Source: Acidimicrobiaceae bacterium
Lineage (GTDB): Bacteria > Actinomycetota > Acidimicrobiia > Acidimicrobiales > RAAP-2
DNA length: 62,678 nt
NCBI GenBank assembly: GCA_003167415.1
Contig: PMTF01000028.1
Coordinates: 1-62,678, forward strand
Direction of reading: 5' to 3'
Numbering within the stretch: position 1 is the stretch's first letter; each line of letters starts with the position of its first letter. This document shows, piece after piece, positions 34,879 to 44,314 of the stretch. A model generated the notes under the pieces. The model searched no databases, had not been told where the DNA came from, and saw nothing but the letters and a program-made list of their open reading frames with translations. A program made the position numbers and the translations under genes.

Positions 34879-35436
34879 ATGGCGAAGTTGGTGTACTCGG
34901 CGATCACTTCACTTGACGGGTACACCAACGACGAAAAGGGCAACTTCGATTGGAGTACCCCCGACGCCGAGTTGTTCCAGTTCATCAACGAACAGGAGCG
35001 CGGATTCGGTACCTACCTGTATGGGCGCCGGATGTACGACACCATGGTCTACTGGGAGACCTTCGAAGGCTCCGATGACGAGTCGTACCTCAGAGACTTC
35101 TCGGAGATCTGGCGGGCCGCCTCCAAGATCGTGTTCTCGAGAACCTTGGGAACAGCTTCCAGCGCCCGAACGCGGATCGAGCCAGCGTTCGACACGGCGG
35201 TGGTGCGACAGTTGAAACAGACGTCTGCTCATGACATATCCGTCGGCGGAGCGAACCTCGCCGGTCAGGCGATCGAAGCCGGGTTGGTCGATGAGATGCA
35301 TTTGTTCATCACGCCGGTTGCCGTCGGAGGCGGCACGCCCGCGCATCCCGCGCACCTGCACTCCCGGCTCGAACTATTGGGCGACGACCGCCTTGCCAGC
35401 GGTGTCATCCATCTCCACTACCGCATCATCAGTTGA
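34879..35436 (+). CDS. Dihydrofolate reductase-family (RibD C-terminal-like) protein
   Basis: Read from MAKLVYSAITSLDGY, the family's usual start, the 185-aa protein has the RibD_C fold pattern GTYLYGRRMYDTM, KIVFSRTL and DISVGGANLAGQAIEAGLVDEMHLFITPVAVGGG. Members use NADPH; the substrate varies and is not folate in many cases. A GTG at 34870 could also serve as start. Confidence 0.85.
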   Translation: MAKLVYSAITSLDGYTNDEKGNFDWSTPDAELFQFINEQERGFGTYLYGRRMYDTMVYWETFEGSDDESYLRDFSEIWRAASKIVFSRTLGTASSARTRIEPAFDTAVVRQLKQTSAHDISVGGANLAGQAIEAGLVDEMHLFITPVAVGGGTPAHPAHLHSRLELLGDDRLASGVIHLHYRIIS

Positions 35437-35541
35437 TCTCGCTCGAGTCAGGTGTCAAATTTAATCCGAGATGCAGTCCGGGTTGCGTCCAAGATTCAGC
35501 AGACACGTTTCCAGATTGTGAACCCAGGTCAATTCGCTAGA

Positions 35542-36504
35542 TCATGATCCAGAACTCAAAGTGGACAGTTCCACTGATGCCGGAGGTCGCGGACGGTAAC
35601 GGCTGGTCGTCACAATGAGCGCCATGCCCACGGCCCACGCAACCAAAGCGATCACATTCAGAGTGTTCACTCGCAAATGCTGGAGTGACATTGGATACGC
35701 GACGCCCACGATTATCCACGGACTGCTGAGAATCAGCGCGGCACTAGCAACTTCGCGTCGCTTGGTAAGCCACAGCACTGCGAACAGTGCCAGGAGAAGT
35801 ACGTCAACGTAGGGCTGGCGACGAGCGATCTCGTACGTCCCGGACCAATAAAAGGAATTGAAGAATCCGGGATTGACCGGCGAATTGGTAGCGAAGAACA
35901 AGGTCGCGAACGTGGCGAGCCCAACGCTCACACTGGGTATCACCGCGCGTCGCGTGACATACACGTCCGGGGCCAGGAGGCTGGGAAGGCCGAGACTCAC
36001 CAGGATGGCAATCTCCCAAATGTTGGGATTGCGATGAGCGAGTTTGGCGAGCACGTCGCCCGCGATCGTCAGTGACATGCACACGCCGGCAATTCGTCGC
36101 CGGTACTGCGGCCACTCAAAGACCACGAGAACGCCCAGAATCCAGACCAGATAGAGCAGAGGTCCTACCGTGAGGAACGGTCCGAAGTGGGGATAAAAGA
36201 ATCGTGAACTGACCACAGGTAAGTCGCCCGAGATTAAGAGATACAGGCCAAAAAATGCTCCCATCACGAGGCCCGGGATCGCGGCAACATCCAATGCCTT
36301 GCCAAACATGGTTTCACTGGTTAGACCCAACCGAACGCGCACTCCATACAGCGCCACGCTGATCTGGTCGCTGAGCGAGACACGAGGAACACGAGCTTCG
36401 GCAGCTTCTTGCAGAGTGGCGACGATCTCTTCTCCGCGTTCTTCGCGGTACGCCTTGGGATAGAACCTCAAGAGTTTCCGGGAGCGAGCTGGTTGTGGAG
36501 TCAC
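35542..36504 (-). CDS. Membrane protein coupled to a PadR regulator
   Basis: The 320-aa protein has a short soluble N-terminus (LLRFYPKAYREERGEEIVATLQEA, a pattern common in PadR-linked membrane proteins) followed by about seven hydrophobic helices. ATG overlaps the PadR stop in an ATGA junction, so the regulator controls its own operon. Likely a membrane protein of the DUF1700-like class; function is unknown. Confidence 0.75.
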   Translation of the reverse strand: MTPQPARSRKLLRFYPKAYREERGEEIVATLQEAAEARVPRVSLSDQISVALYGVRVRLGLTSETMFGKALDVAAIPGLVMGAFFGLYLLISGDLPVVSSRFFYPHFGPFLTVGPLLYLVWILGVLVVFEWPQYRRRIAGVCMSLTIAGDVLAKLAHRNPNIWEIAILVSLGLPSLLAPDVYVTRRAVIPSVSVGLATFATLFFATNSPVNPGFFNSFYWSGTYEIARRQPYVDVLLLALFAVLWLTKRREVASAALILSSPWIIVGVAYPMSLQHLRVNTLNVIALVAWAVGMALIVTTSRYRPRPPASVELSTLSSGS

Positions 36505-36830
36505 GCGACTCCTCCCACGAATCGAAGTCGACGTAACGCGATGTTGGAAACTTTGACGCGACGTTTGGACTCTTCGGCGAGCAGCGTGGTCCCTTCGGAC
36601 GTCAGTTCGTAGTAACGGCGAAGTCGTCCGTCGACGATCTCCTCCCCCACTGATGCAATGACGCCGTCGAACGTCAAGCGGTCCAACATGGCGTAGAGCG
36701 TTCCCGCTTTGAGATCCACTTCGCCCTCGGACAGCGACGCCACCCCTTGAATGATCGCGTACCCGTGTTTCTTGCCCTCGGCCAAAGTCGCTAGCACAAG
36801 AAATGTTGGCTCTCTCATCTCTTTAGTCAT
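36501..36830 (-). CDS. PadR-family transcriptional regulator
   Basis: The 109-aa protein has the winged-helix PadR pattern: REPTFLVLATLAEGKKHGYAIIQGV, LKAGTLYAMLDRLTFDGVIASV, RRYYELTSEGTTLLAEE. PadR proteins bind palindromic operators and are often released by small hydrophobic molecules. The operator-like palindrome just upstream (36839-36861) indicates autoregulation. Confidence 0.9.
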   Translation of the reverse strand: MTKEMREPTFLVLATLAEGKKHGYAIIQGVASLSEGEVDLKAGTLYAMLDRLTFDGVIASVGEEIVDGRLRRYYELTSEGTTLLAEESKRRVKVSNIALRRLRFVGGVA

Positions 36831-36838
36831 GTCAGCAG

Positions 36839-36861
36839 TATATACAGTTCACATGTATATA
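36839..36861. promoter_or_regulatory. Probable PadR operator
   Basis: TATATAC (36839-36845) and GTATATA (36855-36861) are perfect reverse complements around a 9-nt spacer, starting 9 bp upstream of the padR ATG. Size and position fit a PadR dimer site (ATAC-N9-GTAT core). Confidence 0.65.
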
Positions 36862-36913
36862 ACAAGCATCGACAAGTCCTCAGTGACCACTGAATTTAGA
36901 GTGCGACTTGACT

Positions 36914-38942
36914 TTACGAACAGCCGCTCGTCGCTCCACAGCTCGAGCACACGTAGCACGAACCGGCGCGCTGCATGGCGTTGCCACACTGGTAACACAT
37001 CGGCGCGTCTCGCTGTTGGCCGCGATTGAGCAGTTTCGGCTGCTCGGCTGGCTTCTCGCTGACATCGACCAACGTCGGCTGCACGCTGGCGTTCACCGTG
37101 GGCGTCGCCTGTTCCGCGACCTCGGGCAGGGTGGGTTGGATGCGCTCACTGGTCGAGAGCACGCCCAACTCTTCACGATCGCTCGGGCTTAAATAATCCA
37201 GCGCTAGGCGACGGAAAATGTAGTCGACCAGTGACGTCGCGATGCGCAGATCAGCGTCATCGGTCATGCCCGAAGGCTCGAACTTCATGTTCACGTACTT
37301 GCGCACGTAAGTCGCCAACGGCACGCCGTGTTGCAGACCGAGGCTGATGGAGATGGAGAACGCGTCCATAATGCCGGCCAACGTCGAACCCTGCTTGGAG
37401 ACCTTGATGAACACTTCTCCCGGTCGACCATCCTCGTACTCACCGACCGTGACGTAACCCTCGCAGTCCGCGACGCGGAAGGCAAAGGTCGTCGATACGC
37501 GACGGCGCGGCATGCGCTCGCGAAGCGCCCCGACCACGACGTGCTGACCCTCGGACTTGGCGACTTCCAACGCCGACTCGAGTTGCTCGATGCGGGTGAA
37601 GAGCTCGGCCGCGACCGAGTCCGTCGCGGTGACCGACGACGAGGACTCCTCGCCGCCTTTCTTCGCCGTCGAGAGCGGCTGGCCGACCTTGCAGTTGTCG
37701 CGGTAGATCGCGACGGCCTTCACGCCCAGCTTCCAGGCGTCCATGTGCAGATTGGCGACGTCTTCGATGGTGGCGTCTTCGGGCATGTTCACGGTCTTGG
37801 AGATCGCGCCGGAGATGAACGGCTGGACCGCACCCATCATCTTCACGTGACCGAGATAGTGGATGGTGTTGTCGCCCATGGAGCACGCGAAGACCGGCAG
37901 ATGTTCGGGGTGAAGGCCTGGCGCGCCCACGATCGACTTGTTCTCGTCGATGTAGGCCTCGATGGCCATGGACTCCATCTCGGAGTAGCCGAGTTTGCGC
38001 AGGGCGCGCGGCACGGTCTGATTGACGATGGCCATGTTGCCGCCACCGACCAACTTCTTGAACTTCACCAGTCCGAGGTCGGGCTCGATGCCGGTGGTGT
38101 CACAGTCCATCAACAGTCCGATGGTGCCGGTCGGGGCGAGCACCGAGGCCTGGGCGTTGCGCACGCCGTGGCGCGCGCCGAGGTCGACCGCTTCCTCCCA
38201 CGAGCGCTGGGCCGCTTCGAGGATCTCGGCCGGCGCCAACGCCTCGTCGATTCGGTACGAAGCGTCGCGGTGCATGCGCAACACGTCGAGCATCGGCGTG
38301 GCGTTCTCCTCGTAGCCCTCGTGAGGTCCCATCCGTCCGGCGGTGCGCGCGCTGACGGCGTAGGCGTGGCCGGTCATCAGCGCGGTGATCGCCGCGGCCC
38401 AGGCCCGACCCTCGTCGGAGTCATAGGCCAGACCCGAAGCCATGAGCAGGGCCCCCAAGTTGGCGTAGCCCAGTCCGAGCTGGCGGAACTTGCGCGAGTT
38501 CTCGGCGATCTTTTCGGTCGGGTAGTCGGCCGCGCCCACGATGATCTCCTGGGCGCTGAAGAGCACCTCGATGGCGTGCTTGAAGGCGTCGACGTCGAAG
38601 GTGCCGTCGTCTTGCAGGAACTTCATCAGGTTGAGGCTGGCGAGGTTGCACGCCGAGTTGTCGATGTGCATGTACTCCGAGCACGGGTTCGATCCGTTGA
38701 TGCGATCAGTGTTGGGCGACGTGTGCCACATGTTGATCGTGGTGTCGAACTGGAGACCAGGGTCGGCGCACTCCCACGCGGCGCGCGCGATCTGACGCCA
38801 CAGTTCACGGGCCTTCACGGATTGCACGACGCGGCCGCCGTGACGGGCCGTCAGGTCCCAATCGGCATCGGCCAGGACCGCGTCCATGAACTCATCGGAG
38901 ACCCGCACGGAGTTGTTGGCGTTTTGGTACTGAATCGAGTTG
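36914..38942 (-). CDS. nrdJ: B12-dependent (class II) ribonucleotide reductase NrdJ, C-terminal part after a frameshift
   Basis: This frame holds the larger C-terminal part of NrdJ. It resumes the consensus SIQYQNANNSVRVSDEFM right after the break and has the active-site region (NPCSEYMHIDNSACNLASLNLMKFL), GNMAIVNQTVPRALR and the Cys-rich redox tail CYQCGNAMQ...CSSCGATSGCS. It is in a different frame from the N-terminal part because of one extra base in the AA pair at 38943-38944 (TT on the coding strand). The first in-frame ATG (38908) is not a biological start. With the base removed the two parts form one protein of about 945 aa. Confidence 0.9.
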
Positions 38943-39749
38943 AATGTCCTTGCCGTCTAAGTCCATGTCGAAACCGGCGTCGCGCAGCACGCGCGCCTTG
39001 TCCTCTTCGTTGGCCTTGCACCAGATGAACTCTTCAATGTCCGGGTGATCGGCGTCGAGGATGACCATCTTGGCGGCGCGGCGCGTCTTGCCGCCGGACT
39101 TGATGGTGCCGGCCGAGGCGTCGGCCCCGCGCATGAACGAGACCGGACCGCTGGCGGTGCCCCCGCCTTCGAGCATCTCGGCGCTGGAGCGAATCTTGGA
39201 GAGGTTCACGCCGGCGCCCGAACCGCCCTTGAAGATGATGCCCTCTTCGGTGTACCAGTTGAGGATCGAACGCATCGAGTCCTCGACCGAGAGGATGAAG
39301 CAGGCGCTGCCCTGCTGGGGCACGCCCTTCACGCCGATGTTGAACCAGACCGGTGAGTTGAAGGCCGCCTTCTGGGTGATCAAGAGGTGCTTGAGTTCGG
39401 CGCGGAAGGCCTCGGCCTCTTCGTCGTCCACGAAGTAGTCGCGCTCGACGCCCCAGGCGGTGATGGTGTCGACGATGCGGTCGGCCACCTGCTTGAGGCT
39501 GGTCTCGCGCTCGTCGGTGCCCAGGGTGCCGCGGAAGTACTTCTGGGCGAGGATGTTGGTGGCGTTGAACGACCAGCTGGAGGGCACTTCGACGTTCAGT
39601 TGCTCGAAGGCGACCGACCCGTCTCGGAAGTTCGATATCCGCGCGTCGCGTCGGTCCCAGGTCACTTCGTCGTACGGGTGACGGTCGTCGGTCGTGAAGT
39701 AGCGGCGGATGCCAATTCCCAGTCGCTGAGGTGCGATAGCCATTTCCAT
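38892..39749 (-). CDS. nrdJ: NrdJ N-terminal part, ends early after the frameshift
   Basis: The N-terminal part starts at ATG 39749 (MEMAIAPQRLGIGIRRYFTTDD), preceded by AAAAGAGAG. It has NrdJ segments KAAFNSPVWFNIGV, GSACFILSVEDSM, TEEGIIFKGGSGAGVNLSKIRSS and KTRRAAKMVILDADHPDIEEFIWCK. After GKDI the frame runs into unrelated residues (QLDSVPKRQQLRAGLR) and stops at 38892. NrdJ reduces NTPs or NDPs to deoxynucleotides with adenosylcobalamin. An intact gene would be expected, so this may be a sequencing indel. Confidence 0.9.
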   Translation of the reverse strand: MEMAIAPQRLGIGIRRYFTTDDRHPYDEVTWDRRDARISNFRDGSVAFEQLNVEVPSSWSFNATNILAQKYFRGTLGTDERETSLKQVADRIVDTITAWGVERDYFVDDEEAEAFRAELKHLLITQKAAFNSPVWFNIGVKGVPQQGSACFILSVEDSMRSILNWYTEEGIIFKGGSGAGVNLSKIRSSAEMLEGGGTASGPVSFMRGADASAGTIKSGGKTRRAAKMVILDADHPDIEEFIWCKANEEDKARVLRDAGFDMDLDGKDIQLDSVPKRQQLRAGLR

Positions 39750-39839
39750 CTCTCTTTTCTTGCCGAAACCGACACTAAGAACATGCCCCTTGCGACGCCG
39801 GAGTCGGGAGGACCAGTTTACTACCCATTTCCCCCTCGG

Positions 39840-39886
39840 CCACAAGATGTAGTGGTCAAACCACTTCTCGTCGCAAGATGCTGTGT
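39840..39886 (-). promoter_or_regulatory. Tandem NrdR boxes upstream of nrdJ
   Basis: CCACAAGATGTAGTGG (39840-39855) and TCGCAAGATGCTGTGT (39871-39886) both resemble the 16-bp NrdR box, and the shared CAAGATG is 31 bp apart, the usual three-turn spacing of a NrdR pair. They lie 91-137 bp upstream of the nrdJ start. NrdR would repress nrdJ when dATP is high, as described for streptomycete nrd genes. The first box also overlaps a small hairpin (AGTGG/CCACT, 39851-39865). Confidence 0.7.
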
Positions 39887-39994
39887 TATTACATCACTGT
39901 AATTACACCGCGTCAACTCAATTTTGATTGTTTTTGAAACAATTATTTTCAGCCCAATGATCTCCCCGAAAACCACCCGGTAAGCCTCACTAGC

Positions 39995-41479
39995 GTGACC
40001 CCGATGGAACTGGTTCTCGCCCTCGATGCCGGTACCTCGGGGGTGCGCGCCGTCGCCCTCGACGCCCAGGCGCAGGTCCGGGACTCCTCCTACCTCGAAC
40101 TGACCCAGCACTTCCCCCGTCCCGGCGAGGTCGAACACGACGCCCGAGAGATCGCCGCTCTCTGTGTCGCGACCCTGCGCGACGTCGCCGCGCGAGCGCG
40201 CGCGAACGGCGACGACATCGTCGCGCTGGGCATCACCAACCAACGAGAGACAACGGTCGCCTTCGACCGCGCGACGGGACAACTCCCCCACCGCGCCATC
40301 GTCTGGCAGGACCGACGCACGGCCGGCTACTGCGACGAACTCGACGCGCGCGGCGAGACGCCGAAGGTCCGTTCGACCACGGGACTCGTCCTGGACGCCT
40401 ATTTCTCGGCGAGCAAGATGCGTTGGTACCTCGACCACGGTCACATGGACAACCTGCGCGCACCGAGTTTTGCCACCGTCGATACCTGGTTGGTGTGGTG
40501 GCTCACCGGCGGCGTCGACGACGGCGTCTTCGCGACCGAACCTTCGAACGCCTCACGAACGATGTTGATGGACCTAGATACCTTGCGCTGGTCCGAACCG
40601 ATGACCACGTTGTTCGATGTCGATCCCACGATGTTGGCCGCAATCCAACCGTCGCTCTCCACGTTCGGCACGGTCAGTGCCGACGTGATCCCGGAACTGG
40701 CCGGCGTGCCGATCACCGGGATCCTCGGCGACCAGCAGTCGGCGTTGTTTGGTCAGGCGTGCTTTCGTCCGGGCGTGGTCAAGGCGACCTACGGCACCGG
40801 GTCCTTCATCCTCGCCAACGTCGGTGAGAGGAATCCTGGCGTCTTCGACGGTCTGATCACCACGCTCGCCTGGGACCTCGGCGACGGGGCGCCCCCGACC
40901 TACGCCGTCGAGGGTTCGGCCTTCGTCGCCGGCGCGGCGGTGCAGTGGCTGCGCGACGAGGTGGGGTTCGTCGACGATTCGTCGCAGCTCGAGGCGCTCG
41001 CCACCAGCGTGAATGACAGCGCCGGCGTGCAGTTCGTACCGGCCTTCACGGGACTCGGTTCACCGTTCTGGCGCAGTGACGCGCGCGGATCGATCACCGG
41101 ACTGAGCCGCGGGGTCGGTCGCGGACAAATTGCGCGCGCGCTGATCGAGTCGCTCGCCTATCAGGTACGCGCGATGACCGACGCCTTTCGTGACGGCGGC
41201 ATCGCCTTGCACGAGCTGCGCGCCGACGGTGGCGCGGCGGCCATGGACCACTTGATGCAACTCCAGGCCAGTAATTCGAAACTGACGGTACTTCGAAGCA
41301 CGTCGTTAGAGGCGACCGCGCGCGGCGCGGCGACGATCGCCGGTCTCGGCGCCGGTCTGTGGTCCTCGCTCGATGAACTGAACGAACTCTGGACGTACGA
41401 CCGAAGGTTCGAGCCGGAGGACCCGCTCTTCGTGGACCTGGGTTACGCGCAGTGGCGCCGCGCGCTCGAGCACGCTTGA
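39995..41479 (+). CDS. glpK: Glycerol kinase
   Basis: The 494-aa FGGY kinase starts at GTG (ATG 40004 is an alternative). The catalytic features are LDAGTSGVRAVALDAQ for ATP phosphate binding, ITNQRETTVAFD, GDQQSALFGQACFRPGVVKATYGTGSF (FGGY signature 1) and GGAAAMDHLMQLQAS (signature 2). It phosphorylates glycerol to glycerol-3-phosphate. A close FGGY relative with another polyol substrate remains possible. It is transcribed divergently from nrdJ. Confidence 0.85.
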   Translation: MTPMELVLALDAGTSGVRAVALDAQAQVRDSSYLELTQHFPRPGEVEHDAREIAALCVATLRDVAARARANGDDIVALGITNQRETTVAFDRATGQLPHRAIVWQDRRTAGYCDELDARGETPKVRSTTGLVLDAYFSASKMRWYLDHGHMDNLRAPSFATVDTWLVWWLTGGVDDGVFATEPSNASRTMLMDLDTLRWSEPMTTLFDVDPTMLAAIQPSLSTFGTVSADVIPELAGVPITGILGDQQSALFGQACFRPGVVKATYGTGSFILANVGERNPGVFDGLITTLAWDLGDGAPPTYAVEGSAFVAGAAVQWLRDEVGFVDDSSQLEALATSVNDSAGVQFVPAFTGLGSPFWRSDARGSITGLSRGVGRGQIARALIESLAYQVRAMTDAFRDGGIALHELRADGGAAAMDHLMQLQASNSKLTVLRSTSLEATARGAATIAGLGAGLWSSLDELNELWTYDRRFEPEDPLFVDLGYAQWRRALEHA

Positions 41480-41510
41480 GTAGGTTGCAGGGAACGTCGA
41501 ACGGGGGACC

Positions 41511-42395
41511 ATGAAGGAGTACACCGCAACGATGGTGCGCGAAGGGCTCGGCTTCGGCGAGGCCCCGCGCTGGCACGAGGGCCGTCTGTGGTTCTCCGAC
41601 TTCTATCGACACGGGATCTATTCCATGGCCGAAGACGGGTCGGACGAAGTCCTCGAACACGAGGTCCCGACCCAGCCGTCGGGCCTCGGTTGGCTGCCCA
41701 ACGGTGATCTGCTCAGCGTCTCGATGACCGATCAGAAGGTGCTTCGCTTTCACGACGGCCAGGTGAGCACCTTCGCGGACATCAGCGAACACTGCGTGTT
41801 CTGGGCCAACGACATGATCGTGTCGCCCACCGGTTATTGCTACGTCGGCAACTTCGGCTTCGACCTCGATGCTCGTTTGGCCGAATTGGGCGTCGAGCGT
41901 TTCTTCGCCGAGCCGCCGCCGCCGACGAACCTGGTGGTGCTCAACGCCGAAGGCGACGTCGTCCAAGTCGTGCCCGACATCGCCTTTCCCAACGGCACGG
42001 TGATAACGCCCGACGGCGCGACGCTGATCATCGGAGAAACATTCGGCTCGAAGCACACCGCCTTCGACGTCAACGCCGACGGGACGCTCGCTAACCGGCG
42101 CGTGTGGGCGCAACTTGAGAATGCCGCCACCGACGGAATGTGCCTGGACGCCGAGGGACAGATCTGGTTCGCCAACGCGCTCACCCGACGTTGCGTGCGC
42201 GTGCGAGAAGGTGGCGAGGTCACCGCCACGGCCGAATGCTTGCAGCGTGCGTACGCGTGCGTGCTCGGCGGTGAGGACCGACGGACCCTCTTCATCATGA
42301 CCTCGGGCTCGAGCAATCGATTCGAGATTGCCGACAAGACCCAAGGTTCCATTGAAATCGTTCGCGTCGACGTCGCGGGCGCGGGTACTCCGTAA
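41511..42395 (+). CDS. SMP-30/gluconolactonase-like six-bladed propeller
   Basis: The 294-aa beta-propeller protein starts MKEYTATMVREGLGFGEAPRWHEGRLWFSD, the standard SMP-30 opening with the metal-binding Glu (GFGEAPRW). FWANDMIVSPTGYCYVGNFGFD carries the second metal-site Asn and ATDGMCLDAEGQIWFAN the third Asp. Such enzymes hydrolyse lactones with divalent metal. It is read in the same direction as glpK, 31 bp away. Confidence 0.85.
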   Translation: MKEYTATMVREGLGFGEAPRWHEGRLWFSDFYRHGIYSMAEDGSDEVLEHEVPTQPSGLGWLPNGDLLSVSMTDQKVLRFHDGQVSTFADISEHCVFWANDMIVSPTGYCYVGNFGFDLDARLAELGVERFFAEPPPPTNLVVLNAEGDVVQVVPDIAFPNGTVITPDGATLIIGETFGSKHTAFDVNADGTLANRRVWAQLENAATDGMCLDAEGQIWFANALTRRCVRVREGGEVTATAECLQRAYACVLGGEDRRTLFIMTSGSSNRFEIADKTQGSIEIVRVDVAGAGTP

Positions 42396-42424
42396 GAGGA
42401 ACTCTTCGAAGTCGAAGATTTGAT

Positions 42425-43624
42425 TCAGCCGAGTTTGGTCAGGGCCTTGCGCAGGTTTCGAATCGCCTGGGCCGTTCGAAGTTCATTCTCGATCAAGGCG
42501 AAGCGCACGTGCGCGTCACCGCCCTCGCCAAAACCGACGCCCGGACTCGTCGCGACGTCGGCCGACTCGATGAGGAACCTAGCGAACTCCAGTGATCCCA
42601 TCTCGTGGTACGGCTCGGGCATCGGCGCCCAGATAAACATCGAGCCGCGCGGCGCGGTCACCTCCCAGCCGATTCGATTCAATCCTTCGACCAACGTGTC
42701 GCGACGCGACTGGTAGATCATGCGCAGGTGCTCGGGGTAGTCCGTCGCTTCGTTCATAGCGACGATGGCCGCGATCTGAACCGGCTGAAATGTGCCGTAG
42801 TCGAGGTAACTCTTCAACTTCGTCAGCGCGGCGACGATCTCGGCGTTGCCGACGAGGAAGCCGACGCGCCACCCGGCCATCGAGAAGGACTTGGTGAGCG
42901 TGTAGAGCTCGACGCAGCACTCTTTCGCGCGCGGCACCTGAAGGATCGACGGCGGTTTGTAGCCGTCGAAGCCCAGGTCGGCGTAGGCGAAGTCGTGACA
43001 GACGATCAACTCGTGCTCGAGGGCGAAGTCAACCAATCGCGTCATGAAGGCGAGGTCCACACACGCGCTCGTCGGGTTGTGCGGAAACGAGCAGATCAAC
43101 ACTCTCGGCTTCACCTCGGCGCTCTCCCAGGCGAGGATCAGTCCCGCGACGAAGTCGTCACCGGGGTCGTTGGTGGTGGCGCCGGGGTCGAGCATCGGCA
43201 CCGTGATCACGGTGGCACCGGCGAAGCCCGGCCCCGCCAAGTGGATCGGATAGCTCGGACTCGGAACTAGCGCGCTGTCGCCGGGACCGAGCAACACCCA
43301 CATGAGGTGCGTGAGACCCTCCTTGGCGCCGATGGTCGTGACTACTTCGGTGTCGGGGTCGAGGTCGACGTTAAAGAGCGCCTTGTAACGCGTGGCCATT
43401 GCCAGACGCAGATTGGGAATGCCGCGCGAGGCGCTGTAGCGATGATTGCGCGGGTTGTTCGCCGCCTCGGCCAGCTTGGCGACGGCCACGTCGGGACTTG
43501 GCAGGTCGGGGTTGCCGAAGCCGAAGTCGATAACGTCGCGTCCGTGGGCGCGCGCGTCAGCCTTCAGGCCGTTGATCTGCGCGAAGACGTAGGGCGGCAG
43601 TCCAGTGACGCGACGGAATTCCAT
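42425..43624 (-). CDS. PLP-dependent class I/II aminotransferase (AlaC-like)
   Basis: The 399-aa fold-type I aminotransferase has VIDFGFGNPDLPSPDVAVAKLAEA near the start, CHDFAYADLGFDGYKPPS for PLP and pyridine-N contacts, the catalytic Lys in LYTLTKSFSMAGWRVGF, and the substrate-binding Arg in HVRFALIEN. The sequence pattern (LPPYVFAQINGLKADARAHGRDVIDFG) matches AlaC-like glutamate-pyruvate aminotransferases. Exact substrate is inference. Confidence 0.85.
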   Translation of the reverse strand: MEFRRVTGLPPYVFAQINGLKADARAHGRDVIDFGFGNPDLPSPDVAVAKLAEAANNPRNHRYSASRGIPNLRLAMATRYKALFNVDLDPDTEVVTTIGAKEGLTHLMWVLLGPGDSALVPSPSYPIHLAGPGFAGATVITVPMLDPGATTNDPGDDFVAGLILAWESAEVKPRVLICSFPHNPTSACVDLAFMTRLVDFALEHELIVCHDFAYADLGFDGYKPPSILQVPRAKECCVELYTLTKSFSMAGWRVGFLVGNAEIVAALTKLKSYLDYGTFQPVQIAAIVAMNEATDYPEHLRMIYQSRRDTLVEGLNRIGWEVTAPRGSMFIWAPMPEPYHEMGSLEFARFLIESADVATSPGVGFGEGGDAHVRFALIENELRTAQAIRNLRKALTKLG

Positions 43625-43633
43625 CTACGAACG

Positions 43634-44314
43634 TTACTCGTCGTGTTCCTCGCGCCACTGTCGCAACGCGTCGACGTCGACGTCGGGCGCGAATATCGCC
43701 CACGTCGCGCCGGCGTCGCGCACCGCGCTCAACGTCGTCGCGAAATCCTTCGGCACCGATCCAGCCCAACTCACCTCGCCCGAGGTCGTCATTTCGCGAA
43801 CCCGTTCGGGGGACGCGTCCCAGAGGTTGATGGTCGCGCCGACCTCACGAGCCACGCGATTTGTCTCGTCGCTCCCGGCGCCGAACCAGACCGGCATCCG
43901 ATCTTGCAGTTCACGCACGGTCTCGGCCATTAACGCTCGGCGCTCGTTGGCGCTTCGCATCGGTATGTCGTAGGCCTCGTTCTCGGCGGCCGAGAGTTTG
44001 TCACCCGATCCCAGAGCGCAGATCACCCGACCCGGAGCCACGCGCTCGAGCGTCAAGAACTCCTCGACCAGGTGCGGCGTCCCAACCAGTCCCACGCGCG
44101 CGACGAGGGGGCCGACGATCACCTCGTTGTGACGACGCGCCACGGCCGCGAGCAGTGAGAAGGGCGCCAGGGACGGTCGCGTCGGCGAGCCCATCGGCCA
44201 GAGGTGGTCGTAGGCGAAGAGGCCGTCGACGCCCGCGTCGACGGCTTGGGCGGCGAAGCTGAACGCGTCCGCGGCGCCGTTTCGAAACGTCGGCAAGAGG
44301 ACGCCGAGCTTCAC
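43634..44314 (-). CDS. LLM-class F420-dependent oxidoreductase, short
   Basis: Read from GTG 44314, in a GTGA junction with the ROK kinase gene, the 226-aa protein starts MKLGVLLPTFRNGAADAFSFAAQAVDAGVDGLFAYDHLWPMG. It keeps EEFLTLERVAPGRVICALGSGDK but is shorter than most LLM proteins (about 280-350 aa), missing part of the C-terminal segment. The open frame upstream of the GTG overlaps the ROK gene and is not coding. Confidence 0.8.
   Translation of the reverse strand: MKLGVLLPTFRNGAADAFSFAAQAVDAGVDGLFAYDHLWPMGSPTRPSLAPFSLLAAVARRHNEVIVGPLVARVGLVGTPHLVEEFLTLERVAPGRVICALGSGDKLSAAENEAYDIPMRSANERRALMAETVRELQDRMPVWFGAGSDETNRVAREVGATINLWDASPERVREMTTSGEVSWAGSVPKDFATTLSAVRDAGATWAIFAPDVDVDALRQWREEHDE

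Noticed and set aside
39750-39994. Adenosylcobalamin riboswitch upstream of nrdJ
   Set aside because: No B12-box sequence or matching fold was seen; the region is short and instead holds NrdR boxes.
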